From Tillus elongatus (taxonomy: Eukaryota; Arthropoda; Insecta; Coleoptera; Cleridae): a stretch of DNA of 64,000 nucleotides. Position 1 is the stretch's first letter. Every line of letters starts with the position of its first letter. This document shows, one piece after another, positions 12,570 through 23,712 of this stretch. Position numbers and translations under genes: made by a program. The notes under the pieces are model-generated. The model saw only the letters and a program-made list of their open reading frames with translations. It was not told the origin of the DNA and searched no databases. Location of the stretch: NCBI GenBank assembly GCA_964006375.1, contig OZ023266.1, forward strand, positions 61,449,946 through 61,513,945, written 5' to 3'.

Positions 12570-14440
12570 TATTTTAGTGTATTATGGACAAGAGTAACAG
12601 GCTCCTCTATTGCCTGTACTATAATAGATTGTATCTATTCAAACTAAAATAATTGGAAAAAATAAGGATGTCAACTTTAACCTTTGTGGTGAGCACTGCA
12701 GTACTTAACTATACATACATTAACACAAGATAATTTTGAGATACGTTTAGCAGTAATTAAGAAAAACACAATTTTAATGACGGAGTGCCTTGTAAATAAT
12801 TCAAATTATTAGATTAAGGTATGGAAATGCTTTAGTTCTACATGTTTATATAACATTAATTTTAAATGCGATTACTTGTGGGGACGTTTCAGTAACGGTT
12901 TCTAAAAAAGGTTGAGTCTGCTGTCTATAACACGGGATAGTTGACAATATAATTAATAGTAATGAGTGCTAAGGAATGAGCTCTCCTGTGGTGATCTTAA
13001 AGATACACGGCCCGTGATATGGCAAGCCTGACTCGTCGACCGGCGTTCCATGGACCGTGTAGCCAGTTACACACGCCATCTATCCGGGCGGACTGGTGGG
13101 CTGGGATATCATGGGTCTAGGATCCAGTGATGTGTCAGTAAAGTCGTATATCCTCAAAGTAACTGAAAAAACTCGGTGTATTGCTAGTTAGTCAGTAGTC
13201 TAGTAAATCTTTTTAGAGATAAACGTACATTTAGTACTGAGCTGACTAGTAATCACGGTTGATAAAAAAGATATAGGCTCGTTGAATGGCAATCCACAAG
13301 CCGCCAATCTGGGCCTTAAGACAGAAAAAAAGAGGAGGGGATGAGGGAAATTGATGAAGGCAGTGAAGAATGGTTGTCTACACAGTTTTATCAAATATGT
13401 GTTGTTTATTTTTAAGCGTTTTATGTGTTTCTGTTGTTCCTTTTTTTTTTACAAAATGGTGTGCTGTTATAATTTGACTTTTTTCAGACTTGCTCTTGGG
13501 AGAACTGGCAGCTCAAAAATGGTAAGAAGTGAGAGGGCAGAGAGAACAGATGCTTTCTAATGAATGTTATGCTTGGCGAGTATAGATGTTTTAAACTCAC
13601 AAATAAGTACATCTGATTATGTGTATTTTTTGCTGGTTACTATATAATTGTAGGTTTTGTGAATAACAAACCGTGTATGTATCTTTCTTGTTTTTTTGAA
13701 TAAACTTATATTATTATTTATGAATAGCATTTAAAAACTGTAAATTAAAAAATATAACATTTTATCGCACAACGTTTTGGTTAATCAACACTGATTGGGG
13801 AGACTGGAGGCTTGAACTTGATGGACGAATAAGCAAAACAGAAAAAGGATTTTTTTAAATCCAATTTTGTATTCTGTGGAGATTACTAAATTGACAATAC
13901 TTTCTATGGCAACACAAAAGTAAACATTGTTTTTTTTTCACTATTTTAAGATTTATACTTTTACAATTACCTAGTTTTGTTTTATGTTACTCAAGTTGAT
14001 GAAAATTCCTTTCAGTTTGGTAAGTAATAATTCATTTCAAGATTACAATAATGACTAATGAATCTAAAATTTTTAGATATATTTACAATCACCAGCTACA
14101 AGGAATGGAGTGCATGATTATAAAATTGCAACAGAACAGATAGAAACATCTAAAGTCAAAGAATCCTGCAATGATTCACTTATTCCACAACTACAAAACT
14201 TCTATACAATAACCTTTTTCAACTAAATTTTAGTTAAAATAAACAAGATTTACCAAGTGGAAACTACATATATAACAATTAAAAAATCGGTTCTTATGCT
14301 AAACATTCTGAAGAAAATCATCTATAGAATTATTACTTATAGATACAAACTGAAAGTAACATTATTTTACTCTTCCATATCTAGCTAAGTTTTATTTATA
14401 TTAGTATAGGAATTTTTATTGTAAAAATAGGTTTTAAAAT
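12570..14440. other. Intron of the dynein gene with anonymous repeats
   Basis: I see no gene. A GC-richer stretch at about 12990-13150 and an AATAAA with a short ATT tail near 13700-13720 hint at unidentified transposon remnants. Short frames at 13200-13560 show no recognisable domain. Confidence 0.4.
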
Positions 14441-14450
14441 GTAAACTTAC

Positions 14451-14535
14451 CTATAGACTCCTCTGATGAAAAGAGGGAGTCCTTTTCTTCTCCTTCTCCT
14501 ACAAGAAATTCGGGGGCTGGAGAAGGAGAAGCCAT
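14451..14535 (-). CDS. Axonemal dynein heavy chain (DNAH2-like), coding exon 1
   Basis: The ATG at 14535-14533 opens 28 codons (MASPSPAPEF, then an acidic EGEEKDSLFSSEES stretch) and runs into a GTAAGT donor. The single leftover base completes an aspartate codon with exon 2. An acidic, low-complexity leader is usual before the conserved tail of axonemal heavy chains. The start is chosen because it is the only in-frame ATG and is preceded, 8 bases upstream, by a splice-acceptor-like TTTTTACAG, which suggests a 5' UTR intron. No promoter could be identified. Confidence 0.7.
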
Positions 14536-14542
14536 TTTAGAA

Positions 14543-14560
14543 CCTGTAAAAATACAAAAA
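14543..14560 (-). other. Probable 5' UTR splice acceptor of the dynein gene
   Basis: On the minus strand a pyrimidine-rich GTATTTTTACAG ends at 14544, just before GTTCTAAA and the start codon. This predicts a non-coding first exon further right (above 14560), which I could not locate. Confidence 0.4.
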
Positions 14561-15089
14561 ATAAAACTGAAACAAAGTTGTTTATTTTATTGGTAGTTAG
14601 GAGAATAATTGTTTGTTTGGGTGCTTGATTTAGATGATGTTATATCGTAACCTAGAGAATTTATTGATCAAACTTTCTAACAAATATGGTTATGTTAAAT
14701 TGACACTTTAAATACATTTCTTCAAAAATAGTACCTAAAATAAATGTGAACAGCAGATTAAAGCAGATAAGGGAGAGTTAATATAGTTTTATGCATTCAA
14801 TGTGGCTATTTCTATGGATGTACATTGTAACAAATCGATTTCTTTCTCACTGATGAAGCTAATGAATATTTCAAGATTTTGGTTTGATATACGTGTAAGA
14901 AAAACTCTACATTCTCAGATGTGCTAATATTGGTCAATAACTTCAGAGAACTTGTAAAAAATTAGTAGAGTTTAGTGAACCTATTTACCATTATTTCATT
15001 AGCCAAAATTATATATTTCCAACTTTAAAAAAAAGTCGTAAAGAAAGTTTGATTAATCTCAATGAGAAATGCTGCATTAAACAATCTGT

Positions 15090-15170
15090 AGTGGCTACGG
15101 TAGCTCAGTGAGTTCATTGTCGGCTACCAGTGCAGAAGTTTCAGGTTCACATTTAACTTTTTCAACAATA
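15090..15170 (+). repeat. tRNA-derived SINE head
   Basis: The sequence GGCTACGGTAGCTCAGTGAG (about 15092-15111) resembles a tRNA A box, and CAGGTTCACATT near 15142-15153 an imperfect B box. The downstream body is AT-rich and not tRNA-like. It differs from the SINE near 8603, so two families are probably present. Confidence 0.5.
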
Positions 15171-15720
15171 TGAATAATTCAGTACTTATTGAAAAATAAC
15201 AATTACATAGGTCGTGGCATTGTGTCTAAGTATATTGAATGCCTGCAATTTCCTCCCTTCAGATGGAGCGTGAAAGATTCCTACCCTGCATACAAAACAA
15301 AAAGAGTTCCATCAAATTTCCAGGTTGGTGAGGCGAAATTGCTTTCTAGCAACAGTGATTGGCCATAGTTACAGAATTGGGCAGATATTAATTAAACAAA
15401 ATACATACAAATATAATAAGAATGTTGGTAGTAATGTGGCTTTAAACCTTTAAAAAAATTATAATTTAATTAGCGTTTACTGCAGCAAATAAATATGGTC
15501 TAACTAATCCTTAGCTATCTACTGACCATACTAAAATCAGACAGCCATGTTTATGGCAACAGTATGCTCAGGTACACAAGTAGAATTTAGTCTTTTCCAT
15601 TAATTTTCTAATAGGTAAACAGCTGCTTTTTGCCCGCTTCATGCAGTCTACCAAGATGGCCTAAATCAGTTAGGAGGTCCAAGCCGTTTTCACCAAAGTT
15701 TCCATAACGCTTTCAAGAAA
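15170..15720. other. Intergenic DNA, possibly SINE body
   Basis: No coding potential was seen. The part up to about 15400 may be the body of the SINE starting near 15090. No repeat boundary is visible. Confidence 0.3.
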
Positions 15721-15721
15721 A

Positions 15722-16735
15722 TCCTGCAAATCCACCTGTGTTGAAAATGCTGAAACCTTCGGTAGTTTTCTTCCATCTTCACTATTCCTAATGTAATACC
15801 ACTACCTGGATTTGTCACATCTTCACCTTTGATGCTATTAGTTTTATTAATCTTACCACTGATTTAGCTTCTTCATGAACTTCAGTATTCTAACACTGAC
15901 CCAAAGCTTGTTTGTTGTTTAGATCATCAGGATATTTAACCAAAGCTTGTCTATTGTTTAGATCGTTAGAATATTTAATTCAGAAGTAGTGTGCACTATA
16001 TGTAAGATTCTGGAGTGTCTAATTTCTCGCATGTCCACTCGCTTTATGATTCAGCATGATGTCATAACATCTGTGTATTGGTCTTCTTCCTAGCAAATTC
16101 GTTGCTACAAACTTAATAAGCTAAACAGCTTAGTAAGTTTGTACCAACGAATTTACCAGGAAGACCAATACACTTAAGCTAAACAGCTTATTAATTTGCA
16201 AATCCACCTGTGTTGATAATGCTGAAACCTTCGGTAGTTTTCTTCCATCTTTACTATTCCTAATGTAATACCACTAACTGGATTTGTCACATCTTCTTTG
16301 ATGCAATTAGTTTTATTAATCTTACCACTGATTTAGCTTCTTCGTGAACTTCAGTGTTCTAACACTGACCCAAAGCTTGTTTGTTGTTTAGATCATCAGG
16401 ATATTTAACCAAAGCTTGTCTGTTGTTTAGATCTTTAGAATATTTAATTCAGAAGTAGTGTGCACTATATGTAAGATTCTGGAGTGTCTAATTTCTCGCA
16501 TGCCCACTCGCTTTATGATTAAGGATGATGTCATAGCATCTGTGTATTGGTCTTCTTCCTGGCAAATTCGTTTCTACAAACTTAATAAGCTAAACAGCTT
16601 ATTAAGTTTGTACCAACGAATTTACCAGGAAGAAGACCAATACACATAAGCTAAACAGCTTATTAATTTTGTACCAACGAATTTACCAGGAAGAAGACCA
16701 ATACACATATGCTATGACATCATGCTTAATCCAAA
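15722..16735 (+). repeat. About 472-bp tandem duplication with embedded hairpins
   Basis: The block starting GCAAATCCACCTGTGTTGA at about 15726 recurs at about 16198 with the same internal order (TTCGGTAGTTTTCTTCCATC, AGATCATCAGGATATTTAACC, TGTAAGATTCTGGAGTGTC), so the unit is about 472 bp. Each copy ends in an inverted repeat in which GGTCTTCTTCCTGGCAAATT pairs with the reverse strand of ACGAATTTACCAGGAAGAAG around AAGCTAAACAGCTTA. The second copy carries an extra half-hairpin (about 16650-16720). No convincing protein is encoded. Confidence 0.75.
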
Positions 16736-16739
16736 AATA

Positions 16740-17405
16740 TAAACATATTTTTGGATTGAAGCACTGCATACGAGAAGGCAAATAGGTTATTTATTTTGAT
16801 TTTAAAAGAACTTTCAATAAGGCGCCAATAAATATTTTACTATAAAATCCTGTTAATGATGGTGTGGGAGAAGGAATTGCTATGTAGATTCAATTCTTCC
16901 TTACGGATTGTCCTTTCCCAGTAAGGGGTTTGTGGTTCGCTTCTTCGTCCTAAGACTACACTTAGTGGTGTGGTGAGATATGTTCTGGGCCTGTTTGTTT
17001 TTGATCTATATCTTTGATATTATTTGAAAATTTTTGATTATCCGTCTGATGCACCAACTTTACAATGTGACATTAGATGTTGTTACAGAATGGTCTCGAG
17101 TATTTTTTCGACTATTAAAGACCTTAAAATGTTAAGTCCTTGATTATGGTAATTCTCACATTTCGTATGTCATAAATGAATAACTTCGGAGCGCAGTTGA
17201 GAGACATGTTGTTTTGGGTGTTGTTGTAACATCTGATTTATCTTGGTCTGGGCAGGTGTCTTTTTGTTCGAAAAAGACCAAATACCTGCAGCTTTCCTAT
17301 ACTTAAAGTCAACCATTCAAAGTAGTCCAATCCTTTATATTATCTATGTTACTTTACAGTATGTACCACCTCGGAGCCCATGCAACGATCTTTCTGGCCG
17401 AAATG
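16740..17405. other. Intergenic DNA
   Basis: AT-rich sequence with no gene or clear repeat that I can recognise. Confidence 0.4.
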
Positions 17406-19446
17406 AACAACTTGTCCATTCAGCAAATCCCATCAACACCAAATGGAAACGCCTGAAATCATCAATCATAGGTGTAATTGTTAAATAAAATAAAACCATT
17501 CTTGTGTGACATACGATGAGTTTACCACTAACCAAACATTGTCATTTAAACACTATTTCAGAATTATCTTCAAAACCTTGGTACAAATCAAATGATATAA
17601 TTATATTGCATTGTCAGATTGCCAGCCATAACGGTGATTCAATTGTTTATGGAACTTCAAAATAAACCAATAAAGGAAATAGCATTGGTTTAAAAAGAAA
17701 ATGTTGACCTAAATTCAATATAAAAACTATAGAATTGGGTGTTTAAAAATGCAGCCGTAGAGGTTTGTCCCCTGCTATTACGATTCTCTCTTCTCAGCAA
17801 CTTCATAGTTTTTTTTTTTGATTTGCTGACTTGTCATGGTGAAACTCATTTGTTAAAACTTGCTTGTAGGTGGTTAGCCTATATAAAAGAAACACTAAAA
17901 CACAAGTGTTGCAGTGTAAATTCTTCAACCTAAAAAACAACAGTTTTGCAGCTATTTAGGTTAAACACCAGCAGCTGAATTGTTATTTAAAAAAATGTTA
18001 ACATTTGTCAACATAATGTCAACATTTCTTGGCATAAGAATTTAGCTGCTGGCCCCTGGTGAACTTGCTCATTGTTTTATTAGATGGTCCACAGTTTATT
18101 CTAGTATGTACCACATGCTATCATTGTTGAAATCAGCCAGACTCTGGTCGTCTTCTAGGCTGATAATTTACCATGGTGAAACTGACTTGATCTTAACCTA
18201 TAAAAGAAAAACCAAAACACAAAATGCTGCTGTATCAACTTTTCAACTTAAAAACGCAAGGGTCGTGCAACTGCTATAGTTGTAAAGAATTTGTGTCTGT
18301 CAGCTAATTCAAAGGTTAATTCTTGCAACTATAATAACTAATGACTAAAATTGAAAAGAACATTAAAAGTATTAATTTTTGGCATCAACATAACTAAAGT
18401 GAAAATATGCCTTTTGGGTTTTGATGTAGCAAATAACATTGTTCTATCAGATGCTCTCCAGTGTTTGATATATCTTAATATGCACCATATTCCAACATTG
18501 TCGAAATCAGCGATTAGAATGTTGAACATCTTCTCAGCTGCTGATTTGTGGTGGTGAAATGCATTTGTTGAAATTTGGTTGTGGACGGTAAGATGGTTCA
18601 ACCTAAAAAGATAAACCAAAACACAAATGCTGCCATTTTAATTCAAGCCAAAAAAAAAACCATTTTTGAGTTGTTTAGATTAAACACAAATGTTAGTAAT
18701 TTTCGCATGAAACAAAACAAGCCAAAATCGGGTATTTCTTTTTTGTTGTGAATAACATTGTCCTATTAGATGCTCCACAGTTTGTTGCTCTAGTGTGTAT
18801 CATATGCTATCATTGTTGAAATGAACCAGATTCCGGAAGTCTTCTTGGCTGATAATTTAGCATGGTGAAATTAACTTGGTTTCAATCTATACAATAAAAA
18901 CCAAAACAATTGCTGCAGTATTAATTATTTAACCTTTAAAAAAAGACAAATGCCCAGTTTCACAAAACTTGATTAACCATTTAACGACCGGTTAGTTAAT
19001 CAAGGCTTAATACAACCAATCATAGCTTTAAAATATTTGGTTGCCATGGCAAAAACCTGAATCATAGTCTGTGATTGGTCGTCTGAAGCCTTGATTAACT
19101 AACCGTCCGTTAAATATTTCGGCGAGATTTGTGAAACTAGGCATAACTCTTCCATCAGATGCTCCAGCATTTGACATCACATTGTATGCAACACAAGCAC
19201 ATCATTGTTGAAATCTGTCAGAAATTAGATTGTAAATATATTCTAGATTACTGTATTACCATAGTGAAGATGGTTTTGAAATGGTGTTTAAATGTCAATA
19301 TTTGGATTGTGATTAACTCTTTTGAATCTGAAAAGTCATGATTTTTCACACAAAAAGTGCATTTTTTATTTAACAGTTACACCTGTGATTGATGATTTCA
19401 GGACTTTACACTTGGTGCTGATTAGATTTGTTGAATGGACAAGTTG
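17406..19446. mobile_element. Inverted-repeat-bounded element with internal tandem array
   Basis: The left end (CAACTTGTCCATTCAGCAAAT at about 17408, then GAAATCATCAATCATAGGTGT) reappears inverted at 19363-19446 (ACACCTGTGATTGATGATTTC ... TGAATGGACAAGTTG). Between lie degenerate units recognised by a GTATGTACCACATGCTATC-like start, CATTGTTGAAATC and CATGGTGAAA, with starts near 18091, 18460, 18776 and 19163, plus a partial unit near 17760. There is no coding capacity. The plan of short inverted ends around a tandem core resembles Helentron-associated or pearl-type non-autonomous elements, but that is inference. Confidence 0.55.
18952..19142. mobile_element. 191-bp MITE
   Basis: The left end GCCCAGTTTCACAAA and the right end TTTGTGAAACTAGGC are inverted, as are the subterminal GGTTAGTTAATCAAGGCTT and AAGCCTTGATTAACTAACC blocks. 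This gives about 60-bp imperfect arms. It sits inside one unit of the surrounding tandem array and so inserted later. No certain target duplication is visible. Confidence 0.8.
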
Positions 19447-19599
19447 CTTTATCGTAGTTTAACTTGGCCTGCACATGTCAAACAAATTTGTTGGTTTCTT
19501 TAGTTGCAGACAAAATTGAGTTGCTCTCATTATATTTCTTATACCTAAGAATGCAAATGATGTTGATAAACATCACAGATGATATCACCCATTTAGAAG

Positions 19600-20140
19600 A
19601 TACCTTTTTTTTCCTCAGGGCTAGTCCGCGGCCTTGCCGGCCCGATAGCACTGCAACCTTTGGTTGATTGTGCATGCCCTTAGTGTTACTCCACCCATTC
19701 CAAAATCACTGTGCCTTGAACTAGTCTGCACAGCAATTGGTAGGGTGAAGTTTTATATTGCTCTGTCTCCGGTCTAGACTGACCGTAGATGTCTTTTGCG
19801 GTCCAGAGCTTTACACTCGCACAAGATGTGCTGGGCTGCTTCCTCCCCCTCGTCGCAGAGTCTGCATGCAAGGTCCCCTTCGAACCGCCCCATTTTATGC
19901 AGGTGTTTCTTGAGGGCTATGTGTCCCGTCAAGAGACCTGTTGTGTTTCTGAGCTGTCTAAGATGCTAAGATTTAGCAGCTCCACAGCTCTCTTTGAATT
20001 GGGTCCGTCAATTATTGACTTCCCATGCCTGAGCCCTGGACAGTCCGCCCAGTACACCTTGGGTTGGTTTCTGACCCAGGACTTAATGGCTCCCCTGTAA
20101 TATGTCTGGTCTAATACTGTTGGGGCAATACCATCTGTTG
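19600..20140 (-). mobile_element. LINE 3' coding fragment (RT C-terminal region)
   Basis: On the minus strand the frame reads SWVRNQPKVYWADCPG, LLTGHIALKKHLHKMG and then a CRLCDEGEEAAQHILCECKAL knuckle. This is the C-terminal domain after RNase H in the LOA/R1-like LINEs of this window. Stops interrupt it. The plus-strand open frame over the same DNA is a shadow. Confidence 0.7.
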
Positions 20141-20418
20141 ACTACAAGCAGCAATTCTGACTACACTTGAAACAGCTGTCGGTTGGCATTTCTGAATGTT
20201 GTTATATATCACATTTCCTCTTTTGGCATCCTTTTGCTCAACTTTGGAATTGTTTCGTTACACAGTTGGTTGAATTACGTAGACTTGAACAAGTTACACT
20301 GTCAAGTGCATACAAAGATATAGGGAAAATTTACTTGGGTGCTCAGTTTTAGTTCAGTTAGTGTTGAAACCAGCAGTCATATAGTATGACATGTGTATGT
20401 GTAAGTTTGACTACAATA

Positions 20419-20797
20419 GAACAACTTTTTCATTCAGCAAATCTAATCAACTACAAAGTGTAAAAGCCTGACATCATCAATCACAGGTGTAATTGTTAAA
20501 TTAAAAAGAAAAAAACACCTCTTCTGAGATATAACAACGACTATTAAGCACCATTGCAAAACTATCTTCAAAACCTCAGTACAAATCAAAGTATGTTACA
20601 TTGACAATTACCATCCATACGGATAAATGATTTGTTTATGGAACTTCAAAATAAACCAGTAAAGAAACAGGCATTTGGTTTCAAGGAAAGAACATATTTA
20701 CGTAAATCTATTATAAAAACTATAGGATTGCGTGTTTAAAATACAAATGTAGAAGTTTATCCCCTGATAGTATGATTCTCTCTTCTCAGCAACTTCT
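20419..20797 (+). repeat. Partial direct copy of the 17.4-17.8 kb element end
   Basis: About 380 bp match 17406-17808 in the same orientation, including GACATCATCAATCACAGGTGT, GTTTATGGAACTTCAAAATAAACC and ATTCTCTCTTCTCAGCAACTTC. It is either a second truncated insertion or the far part of a larger duplicated structure. Confidence 0.7.
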
Positions 20798-21579
20798 TAA
20801 TTCTCTCTGCAATTGAATTGTTATTGCCTCCTAGTTACCTGAAAACAATTAGTGACTATGTTTGTTTATTTTGTTATAAAACATCCACTGAAATGGAAAA
20901 TAAATACTCAGTAAAAAATAGTTGACATGGCTCTGTGAGCCAATCAGCTAAAGTCAGGTTGTCAACTTTGACATGTCTGTTCCAGTGTGGGTTGCATCAC
21001 AGGCAGATAAAAATAAATTTGTTCCATTTAAGAACTAATTCCAATTCATACTAATTAATCATCCATCCCACTAATGGCCATAGTTGTTGAAGCAGCGAAG
21101 AAAAAAGCCTGTTAGAGGTGGAACAAAATTAACACAGTAAAAGTGACACAAAGTAATAATGTTAAGAGCTCAAATAGTAATTAAAAAAACAATCAGTAAG
21201 AATATCAAAGAGAAATAGGTTTGATATAGAAAAGTTAATAATTAAGGCTATTTTTAGAAATGATGGTTATATTAGTTTATAAATTTGATAAAAGTTCAGC
21301 GCAAACATAAAACCTCCACCAAAAGTTATTTTAAAAAAATTATATAGGTTTTAACATCGGGCCTTGATTCAAGAATCGGATGCTCAGTAAATGGACATGA
21401 ATTTTGCCCAGTTTTACACTCCATCCATAACATTTCATCTAAGCAGAATGGGATCTTTCTTTGCCTGAATAAGGTGATTATTATTTCAACCTGAAAATTA
21501 ATTACAGAACTAGTAATAAATACAAAATAATATATTTGTAACATGGGAGAAAAGAAGAAAATCACTTTTTTATAATTAA
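20798..21579. other. Spacer between MTO1 3' end and repeats
   Basis: AT-rich. A minus-strand frame near 21340-21480 (MLWMECKTGQNS) has no assignable family. It should be the intergenic space between the 3' end of MTO1 and the 5' end of the dynein gene, which lie head-to-tail on the minus strand. Confidence 0.4.
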
Positions 21580-21585
21580 TTTATT
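21580..21585 (-). terminator. MTO1 polyadenylation signal
   Basis: A canonical AATAAA on the minus strand lies 23 bases past the MTO1 stop codon, implying a very short 3' UTR. It is the only AATAAA within 50 bp of the stop. Confidence 0.6.
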
Positions 21586-21607
21586 TACAAACAACTATAA
21601 ATGTAGT

Positions 21608-21703
21608 TCACAGCACCACTTCGTTTTGTTTTTGCTTGACAAACCTAAGGAGCCTAAATACTGCAGATGGTGTAACACCTGGTATTCTACTCGCTGCGGC
21701 AAT
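21608..21703 (-). CDS. MTO1: MTO1 terminal coding exon
   Basis: This 96-nt exon follows a TTTTTTATAG acceptor and encodes IAAASRIPGVTPSAVFRLL, a further RFVKQKQNEVVL, and the stop. The (I/A)ASRIPGVTP motif and the leucine-rich end are the signature of the C-terminal helical domain of MnmG/MTO1, which contacts the GTPase partner (MnmE/GTPBP3) and tRNA. The phase matches the preceding exon exactly. Confidence 0.95.
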   Translation of the reverse strand: MAAASRIPGVTPSAVFRLLRFVKQKQNEVVL

Positions 21704-22420
21704 CTATAAAAAAAAAAAAAAAAGGAATAAGAAAATAGTAGATAGTATGAAAATGTATCTTTAATACTAATAAAAAAAATTAAGATTTCAATTTCGTGAC
21801 TTTTTAAGCGAAATTTTTTTACAAATATATTTACAATGTGTCACAAAGCCCTAAAACTATCTGTATTTGTGAAAATATGAAGTACGCACTCGCAAAACAT
21901 TTTTTTCTGTCATTTCACGTTATACTGGAAGCGGCCACCAGCTTTATTATTTTTAATGGAACCTATATATTTTTATATTTTGAGATTCTGCAAAATAATG
22001 CACGCTATGTAGCACACATATACAAAAATGTTACAGTTTAGGTAATATGCCTTTTCTTCTTCAATGGACCAACAAATACATATCCGACAGATATTCTTAT
22101 TTTATTATAAATTTGTAGAATGACGGGATTTGTTTTTTACCTTGAGAATTTACTCAAGACAGGCAGAGACCGTTTTTTTTTTCGTGAACTTTTCAATTTC
22201 GACCTCATGTCCTTGCGTGCAGCTATACAGTTACTTGGTTTTCATAAATTCTAGGTAGCTATCTCCTAAACCATGAGAGATAGAGTTGGTTGAATTACAA
22301 AAAAAAAGTGCGCCATTTTACGCTTATTTATTATCTGAAAACGAATTTTGGATATCTTTTATAGTTAGAGAAATATCATGAAAAAACTGAAAACTTGCAT
22401 ATGTTTTTGATATATCTTTT
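21704..22420. other. MTO1 intron, no feature
   Basis: First part of the intron between the last two MTO1 exons. AT-rich, with no recognisable gene or repeat. Confidence 0.4.
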
Positions 22421-22736
22421 ATTATCAAATCGAATGTCACTAGAATTGGTGAGTTTCTATAACTGCCTACGAGCTATAAACAGAGAATTTACAGAGTGAT
22501 GCAGAGTAAACATATGTTTTTTGAATGGCTAGTATTTTGAAAAGAGATAGGTGACCACCATGTTGCTGCATCCTCGATTTTATTATCAAATCGAATGTCA
22601 CTAGAATTGGTGAGTTTCTATAACTGCCTACGAGCTATAAACAGAGAATTTACAGAGTGATGCAGCATAAACATATGTTTTTTGAATGGCTAGTATTTTG
22701 AAAAGAAATAGGTGACCACCATGCTGCTGCATCCTC
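22421..22736 (+). repeat. Two-copy tandem duplication, period 161 bp
   Basis: The stretch beginning ATTATCAAATCGAATGTCAC at 22421 recurs at 22582 with only a few substitutions and the same end (TGCATCCTC). High identity points to a recent duplication inside the last MTO1 intron. Confidence 0.9.
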
Positions 22737-22761
22737 TAACAGCTCAGGTAATACAGCTATA

Positions 22762-22787
22762 GCACTGTGGACCATCGTGTGTTTGCC
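22762..22787 (+). repeat. Left target-site duplication of modular retroposon
   Basis: The 26-bp stretch starting GCACTGTGGACCATCGTG and ending GTTTGCC is repeated at 23713-23738 with a single mismatch. Together the copies bracket the GC-rich insert at 22788-23712. Confidence 0.85.
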
Positions 22788-23712
22788 TGTGAAACAAAGT
22801 TTCACCTCGCAGGTGTCGTCTCCTGTCGGAAGCTCGATTTGTTGGGTGAAATTTAAGCTATCGCTGGCAGGTGTTGGGCCTGGACGAACCCGGAGGTGGC
22901 TGAGGTCTCTAGTGGTGGATTATACCTGGAGATTTGGGCCTACTCTGTGCACATCGATACAGGCTAACGACCCTGCCTGGATGCTGCTCGAGGGCGGGAC
23001 TTCATGATACCGCTTTGAGTGAATGAAACACTGGCGGGGGTCTGGTGCAGGCGAGGCGGATATCTCTGGGAAGTGATATGCACCCGGAGTTTGACGCCTC
23101 CACTGTGGCCTCAGAGACTGACAGTTGGCCTCGCTTGGTTGTTACTCAGGAGCGGGGTTCCAGATTATACCGCCCTGGCATGTGTCGTGTGTCCAGACGT
23201 CCCGGGGCTCTCTGATGAGTGGTAGACACCCGGAGTTTGGAGCCCATACTGTGTGCTACGGAACGGACGGACGGCCTCGCTGGGGTGATGCTCGGGAGCG
23301 GGACTCGATGGGATGTTGCCTTGAGTCTAACACTGTTAGGTGTCAGGTGTCAGGTATAGACGGGCCTGAGGGGAGCTGAGATCTCTAGGGGTGGATTACA
23401 ACTGGAGATTGGATGCTGCTCAAGAGCGGAACTTCATGATACCACCTCGAGCCAAACACTGACGGATGTCGGGTCCAGATGAACTCAGAGAGAGGTTATC
23501 TCTCTTTGAGCTTCGAAACGGGCAAGCGACTTCACTCAGATGGCAGTACACCAGCCAAACAAACTTTCATCCTCAAGAAAAGATCGACTCCCTCAGGGAG
23601 CTGGAATTAATGGGTGAAATCTAAATAATTAGACGTGAGCCACAATAGACCTAAGGTCGCGTTGGAGGGACTGGAATAGCCCACCCACAATAAAATATAA
23701 TCTAATCTAATG
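22788..23712 (+). mobile_element. Modular GC-rich retroposon with complete target duplication
   Basis: This 925-bp insert carries the same modules as 5820-6735 (GTTGGGCCTGGACGAACCCGG, TCTCTAGTGGTGGATTA, GATGCTGCTCGAGGGCGGGA, ATGTCGGGTCCAGATGAAC). It ends in the LINE-like block GGGTGAAATCTAAATAATTAGACG, ACAATAGACC, GGAGGGACTGG and a TAATCTAATCTAAT tail. The 26-bp flanking duplication shows insertion as one unit by target-primed reverse transcription. There is no convincing protein and no tRNA-like promoter. Probably a non-autonomous element or 5'-truncated LINE 3' UTR mobilised by the LOA/R1-like LINE. Confidence 0.8.

Noticed and set aside
15090..15170. Possible functional tRNA gene.
   Set aside because: The B box is imperfect and the 3' half does not close the cloverleaf. 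Treated as SINE-derived.
16458..16649. A 63-codon frame (MCTICKILECLISRMPTRF) in the 472-bp duplication.
   Set aside because: It crosses the hairpin and differs by a stop in the first copy of the unit; no family match.
19789..20100. A 103-codon plus-strand frame starting MSFAVQSFTL.
   Set aside because: The minus strand of the same DNA encodes a clear LINE C-terminal domain with a zinc knuckle; the plus-strand frame is its shadow.
21326..21565. A minus-strand frame (MLWMECKTGQNS) just past the MTO1 stop, and a similar LWTEC frame near 24965-25055.
   Set aside because: Considered as an extra MTO1 exon or a second gene. The MTO1 stop and polyadenylation signal precede it and no family is recognised. 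Probably anonymous repeat sequence.
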